Of a stretch of 64,000 bases of DNA, positions 58,829-64,000 are shown in pieces. The stretch is taken from contig CM074809.1 in NCBI GenBank assembly GCA_037447605.1, positions 2,203,528 through 2,267,527 on the forward strand, read 5' to 3'. The DNA is from Zygnema circumcarinatum. Lineage: Eukaryota > Streptophyta > Zygnematophyceae > Zygnematales > Zygnemataceae. The notes under the pieces are model-generated. The model saw only the letters and a list, made by a program, of their open reading frames with translations. It did no database searches and had not been told where the DNA came from. The stretch's first letter is position 1, and each line of letters starts with the position of its first letter. The position numbers were made by a program, and so were the translations under genes.

Positions 58829-61800
58829 ATGCGAACCTTTCGTGGGCAACCCGGAGACCGTGATATCGAGCAGGTGCGCCTATTACGTATCATGACTTTG
58901 CTTAATGATTCAATGGGTATCATAGTAAAGATAATGAAGGAAGAGGTGCGATTAAAGTTGCCCAGGAATGGAGAAACCATGCAAACAAACGGGAGATTTT
59001 TCATAGACCAGGCATGTCACATGGGTGACAATATTGAAAGATAACCATAGAAGTGAGGATGTTCTAGGGCCGTAACCAAGTGCTAAGCCATCAAGTAGTG
59101 GGTCAAGGTCTTGGAAGAAGTCAAGAAGGCGGTTCAATTCCAAATCTGGAACCCATTTTCTGGACAACATAGGCTGGCGTACAACATGAGTTCAAGGTAG
59201 AGGTTCTCGGATGGTACTACAGGTCTAGAAGGTGGTGCTGTTATGTCGTTTTTTAAGTTGTTGGCTTATTCTGCGGCATTCTTGTACCCTGAACGCAGGC
59301 GTTAATTGCCCTAAAAAAGGGCACAAATGTGCTCAAACATGGACGTCAAGGACGTCCGAAAACATGTTATTTCTGGCTCTCTGCGGTCAGTAGGTCCCCT
59401 TTTGTCGTACAAGCTGTCATTTGCCGTTACGTTCGTTTCTATGGCCCCTACCTGCACCACTGATGTTACATGTTATAGCAATTTATTTTTACTTACACAT
59501 ACAGTTGTATATAATAGACACATTGTAACTGCAGGATGAGACTGCTGTTTGCTATCACTCCGACAAGCAAAAGAGTGTTCCACTGTCAAGTGTTACCCAA
59601 GTGGTTCGCGGCCAGATTACGGTACTACTCTTAACATAAGTCAAGTTTCTGATATTACATGTTTTGGTTGCACAGAATCAATCCAATGAAACCAGTTTTA
59701 CCTCCAGCTCTTTTGACAAACGTTTGAGATGGGAATTTTGAATTCTGAAGTTTGAATGATTTTTTAATGTTTTCAATTGCATTCCTGAGAGGAATTCGCG
59801 CTTCTCTTCTTGTGGTCTGAGGGCAGGCCGTGTTCCGGCGTCACCTACAACTCGACAAAGAGCATCAATCACTGTCCCTCATCTACAATCGAGGAGAGCG
59901 TACTTTGGATATTGTAAGTGCTTGTTAATAGCACCGGTGGTTGAATGTAGGTGTTTTCTGCCGCAGCTCTAATGAGAGTAGGAGAGACGTCACTTCCTTT
60001 GATATATATAGTGGAATTTTCCTTCTGAGCTCTGCTTGTGGAAAGCATTTGGAATAATCAGTGCGTATGATTAACGCAAATTTGCGACAGGTCGACAGGT
60101 GCCCCGTCTGCTCAAGTCCTGTTAAACGAGTACAAGCATGCGTATCCCTGCAGTTTTAGTTCGACGTATCTCTCTAGTTGTGCTGACCTTCGCCCAAAAA
60201 CTTTCATTTTTCTTATAGGTCACGAGTTAATATACTCAGCTTTTATACATCCACCCTTACAAATCGTATGTACCTTTTATGTTCCAGTACACATTTCCCG
60301 CGCTCGCATGTGCACTGCCAATCTGATTGGTCCATTTGATAGCGTGCCTCTGTGGGTTCGGCATGCTCTTTACATGCGCATTACAAAACTTCCTTCACAA
60401 AAGATTTCCTTGCCTACCTACATAGCTTTATATTGCACACGTTTATTCTTAGGTTTATACATGTCTATGCATCATGGCATTTTCGCCCTTGACCACTTGC
60501 AAGTGAAGTACTCTGCATTGTTCAGAATGAAATCAATGCGCTTATGTGAACAGTTTGCAAAAAAATGTTGATGCTGCATTGGCAATCAATCTGAGGACTA
60601 AATAAGTTGAAAATTTCACATAACGTGATCCGTTTACCAAAGCGGAATAGCCAAAAGCAGCAGTAGAGGCAGCAGCAGCTTCCACCTGTACCATTAAACC
60701 TCCTTGGTGTGGTTCTCCAACCCTCGTTATGTTGACATTGGTGTTCTGAATCATCCTTGGTGACTTGCCATTCAATGTGAAGTGCAGGTCTGCCAGAGAA
60801 TAGAGGAAGCAGACATATGGTGGTTAGGCCTTCAGGCACTCCTTGGCCGATTGCCTCGAGATAAAGGGGATGGCGCAGAGCAGCAAGTTAGTCCCCTAGC
60901 TTCAGGTCCTTCTCCTTCACCGAAGGAGCTAAGCCCTAGTTTTCCCCACCTATCTCCAGTCACATCACCTTTCAACAATTCGGTCGAACTCATGGTGTGC
61001 CCATCCCCTTACCTTCGCTGTCATCTACTCATACTGTAGCTGCAGCATGAACTTGTGAAAAATAAATGCTGATCAGGCACATGCTCCAATGATTGCAGAG
61101 TCAGAATTCTTCCATCCCTGCAGTTCCAGTTTACATCTACGGATCAAATGGGACTTCTTCAGAGGTCTCGTTAGGAGACGTGCGTGAGGGAATGGAGTGG
61201 GAAAGTGGATCAAATGCCGACTCTCTGCGAGGCTCTTTTGGGGGTGGATCGCAAGGGGGGTCGAGTGGAGGTGGTGGTGGAGGCTCCTGGGGGGCAGATA
61301 AACCTATACCATCGCCAGACGGGTTTCTGTCAGGCCCTCTGATAAGCCGCAGCGGATTAGTTATGAGCACAGACTTAGCAGGACACGGGGCTCAACCAGG
61401 AGGGGGTGGTGGGGATGACGAGGAGGCCCTAGGCGATGTTTTCATGTGGGGAGAGGGTCTCGGGGGTGGAGCATGGGGCATGCAATCTCCTGCAAATGGA
61501 TCTCGAGGAGATGCACCTTTGCCAGTTAAGCTTGAAGCTTGTGCAGTTCTTGATGTGGCAGCAATGGCATGCGGCAGCAGGCATGCTGCATTGTTGACTC
61601 GCCAGGGGGAAGTCTTCTGCTGGGGAGAAGAAAAGGGAGGCCGGCTTGGACAGGGTGTGGACGGAGATGTGCAGCATCCTCATCTCGTGGAGGCTATGGC
61701 GTCCATTCCTGTAGATTCTGTAAGTGTTTGGCATGCGTATCGCTGAATCGTATCGTCCATTTAGATTAGGTTCTGAAGACGGGGATGCGGCAAATCTACG

Positions 61801-63526
61801 ATCAGCTAACGTGAGTATGATTTGCTTTCCCAGGTAGCATGTGGGGACTACCATACATGTTCTGTTACACGAGAGGGTGAACTGTACACATGGGGAGATG
61901 GCGCTTTCTTCACTGGGGCTGCAGGCCAGGGTGCCAGTTGGAGTCCATGGCTTCCAAAACCTGTTACTGTCTTTGGAAATGAGCACCGCGTCACTCAGGT
62001 GGCTTGTGGCCCGTGGCATTCAGCCGTTGTCACAGAGATTGGGCAACTTTTCACTTTTGGAGATGGGACATTCGGCGCACTTGGCCATGGGGACAATAGG
62101 CAAGTTTCTGCTGCGTTTTAAAGAGCTGCTTCAAATCACTGAGAGGGACAGAGGGTCGAGTGGAATAGGCCCCTTTTCTCCTCCATGTATGAGAAGTTTA
62201 TACTCAGCTTTTTTTAATCGATGTGAACCTGCTAGGCTGAATCATACAATTCGAGAAAGGTTCTGTCAGTGATGAGCTTTTGATAGCACGTTGCCTCACG
62301 AAGCATCGAATGCATTCCGTACATTTAAAGTGTAGCGACACGACATGTGGAGTGCAGTCCTAACGGATTACATCTGCGCTCCTTCCTATGTTGATCTTTT
62401 TTACTGACATTGGTCTTGCACGAACACAATTTTACGAGTAGATGAATTGAGGCGAACTTCTCGCTGTCGCAGGAGTATGGAGGTTCCAACAGAGGTTCAG
62501 ACACTGAAGTGCCATCGAACAGTGCAGGTGGCCTGTGGAGTGTGGCACACGGCAGCAGTGGTGGACGTGCTCGTGTCTGACTCCGTGTCAGGTCGTGAGG
62601 GGACAGTATTCACTTGGGGGGATGGGGACAAAGGCTGTCTCGGGCATGGGAATGAACAAACTCGACTATTGCCTACCCCTGTCAGTACTTTCCAGGATTT
62701 CCCCTGCACGCAGGTGGGTATGGAGAGGACGACAGAGTTGAGTGCATTTGATGTCACCCTGATCACGTATAGTGAGACCCCTCTAAGTGAAAGCCCTCTA
62801 GGCGAAAATGGGCTTAGAAGGGTGTTGCGATTGCTCATTAGTAGAGGTAGAGAATGGAACTGCACGCTTCGTGCTTCTCGCCTGCAGGCAACAGGCCACT
62901 GACGTTGTGGGGTTCAACTAAGGCTGGCTCTATATTGAAACCCCGATAAGTTAAATGGACCCCGGTCTTGGGCTTATTGCACTTACAGGGAGCCTACTGT
63001 ACTTGATCCTAAAACATGTATGATTGCACTGCTATCTGCTTGTTTTGCAGGTGGCATGCGGCCGCAACCTCACTGCAGTTTTGACGGCAACTGGGCAAGT
63101 GTACACCATGGGGCGCTCCTCGCATGGGCAGCTGGGCAGAAAAACAGCTGATGGTGCAAGGCCAGGTTCAATTCAAATCCCGCATTTCGAATCCATTTTC
63201 TTTTTTTTGCTGTATCACTGCTGTTTGAAAGGCAAGCCCTTTTCTAAGCATTGGTGGCATGTTTTGTATGGAAGGTGAGATCTTTTAGTAATGATACTGG
63301 GTGTTCGGGAGGTGGGTGAGTGCGTTCAGGGCTGGTTGAAGGAGAGTTGCAAGGTAAGCAGGTGGAGCAGATAGCTTGTGGGACGCAGCATGTAGCAGTC
63401 GTGGTTGCAGGAGCGGAGTTGTACACATGGGGGAAAGGAGAACATGGTCGATTGGGCCATGGCGACTTTGTGGATCGCAACTTTCCCACTCGCGTGGAAG
63501 CTCTGGAGGGGCGGCGAGTGCTGCAG
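58829..63526 (+). CDS. PRAF-type PH-RCC1 protein (5' part; gene continues past the window)
   Basis: PRAF proteins of streptophytes carry PH, RCC1, FYVE and usually BRX domains, bind phosphoinositides and may act on small GTPases. Ten exons keep phase: 58829-58873, 59299-59385, 59535-59621, 59827-59913, 60788-60994, 61099-61719, 61834-62099, 62473-62713, 63051-63165, 63330-63526. Exon 1 gives FRGQPGDRDIEQ, exon 2 ALIALKKGTNVLKHGRQGRP, then the rest of the PH domain to IEEADIWWLGLQALL. A Ser/Pro and Gly-rich linker follows. RCC1 repeats are clear: GDVFMWGEG, ACGSRHAALLTRQGEVFCWG, VACGDYHTCSVTREGELYTWG, VACGPWHSAVVTEIGQLFTFG, VACGVWHTAAVVDV and IACGTQHVAVVVAGAELYTW. The intron after exon 7 begins GC (AG/gcaagt). 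FYVE and BRX would lie downstream. The ATG at 58829 is a best guess; an upstream exon may exist. Confidence 0.9.
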
Positions 63527-64000
63527 GTAAGTGCAAAGTGAGGGATTCCAAGGGGGCCTATTGGTGAAATGGTAGAACAGATTATGGATGGTAGCAGGCT
63601 ATAGACATCGCAAGGGACTAGATTGTCTGTTTCCTTGGACTGGTTATGTCTCGGGACCCGTGACTTTTGCCTTACGTGTCGTATCTATAGGATACACTAA
63701 TGCACGTTTATCACAACAAATCAAGCATTTCACAAGACCTACAACAGCGTAAAGCGCTTTTTACATCTGCTTAGGTCCTAGAATCTCTTGAACTGGTTGT
63801 TGAGTAGTTGTCAATACCATGTTCCATGACACAGTTGAGGCTTGACCATACTGCAGAACTTGTGCCATGAACTTGTTTCATGCCGACAGAAATTAACTTT
63901 ACCCCTTGCTATTGAACAATGTGCTAGACAAAAGCCAATTGACAGCCTAGCAAGCGTTACAGTTCATTGTTTTTAACAAAGCATTCGGTCCTTCTGATGG
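63527..64000. other. Intron of the PRAF gene up to the window edge
   Basis: The donor CAG/gtaagt follows exon 10. No further RCC1 or FYVE coding segment was recognised before the window ends, so this is presumably one long intron. Confidence 0.6.

Noticed and set aside
1-64000. tRNA, rRNA or other structured RNA genes
   Set aside because: I scanned by eye and saw no convincing tRNA or rRNA signature; a covariance-model search would be needed to exclude small RNAs.

Overview
The window is nuclear DNA from a green eukaryote, most likely a streptophyte (charophyte alga or early land plant). Genes are split by GT-AG introns that keep codon phase. The protein set is plant-like: a PRAF-type PH-RCC1 protein, a MINDY deubiquitinase ending in a CaaX box, a PCF11/PCFS4-type factor, and a plant-type RTF2 with a ubiquitin-like N-terminus. 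Species cannot be read from sequence alone. A 10-N gap at 23129-23138 marks a draft assembly. No bacterial, viral or organellar gene block was seen.

Layout. 1-4.6 kb is repeat-rich: the 3' end of a LINE, tandem repeats and several hairpins. 4.7-20.4 kb carries three minus-strand genes: MINDY deubiquitinase, an unrecognised small secreted-type protein, and a mitochondrial carrier. 20.6-25.9 kb is accessory DNA: microsatellites, a decayed LINE with zinc finger and reverse transcriptase, a polypurine tract, a MITE with TA duplication, a G17 run and a 0.49-kb TTAGGG-type array. 25.9-30.6 kb has TAF8 (+) and RTF2 (-), convergent. 30.8-32.5 kb holds a 1-kb palindromic foldback element and a LINE tail. 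33.3-37.9 kb is nicotinate phosphoribosyltransferase (15 exons). 40.6-46.0 kb is PCF11-like (-), head to head with CSN4 (+, 47.1-51.2 kb). RRP9/U3-55K (-) lies at 51.9-54.9 kb. A 20-bp minisatellite of about 47 units, a MITE-like repeat and another LINE tail follow. The PRAF gene (+) starts near 58.8 kb and runs off the window inside its RCC1 repeats.

The genes are housekeeping genes from unrelated pathways: transcription (TAF8, PCF11), ubiquitin control (MINDY, CSN4), rRNA processing (RRP9), replication (RTF2), NAD salvage (NAPRT), transport (carrier) and membrane signalling (PRAF). They show no operon logic; neighbours share only intergenic space. I rebuilt most genes exon by exon by requiring splice signals, unbroken phase and family similarity recalled from knowledge. 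No search was run. The main unusual signals are the 84-bp higher-order structure in the telomere-like array beside TAF8, a LINE family with four copies sharing a C-terminal peptide and 3' hairpin, the foldback palindrome, and a +1 frameshift in CSN4. I found no convincing new multi-gene system.
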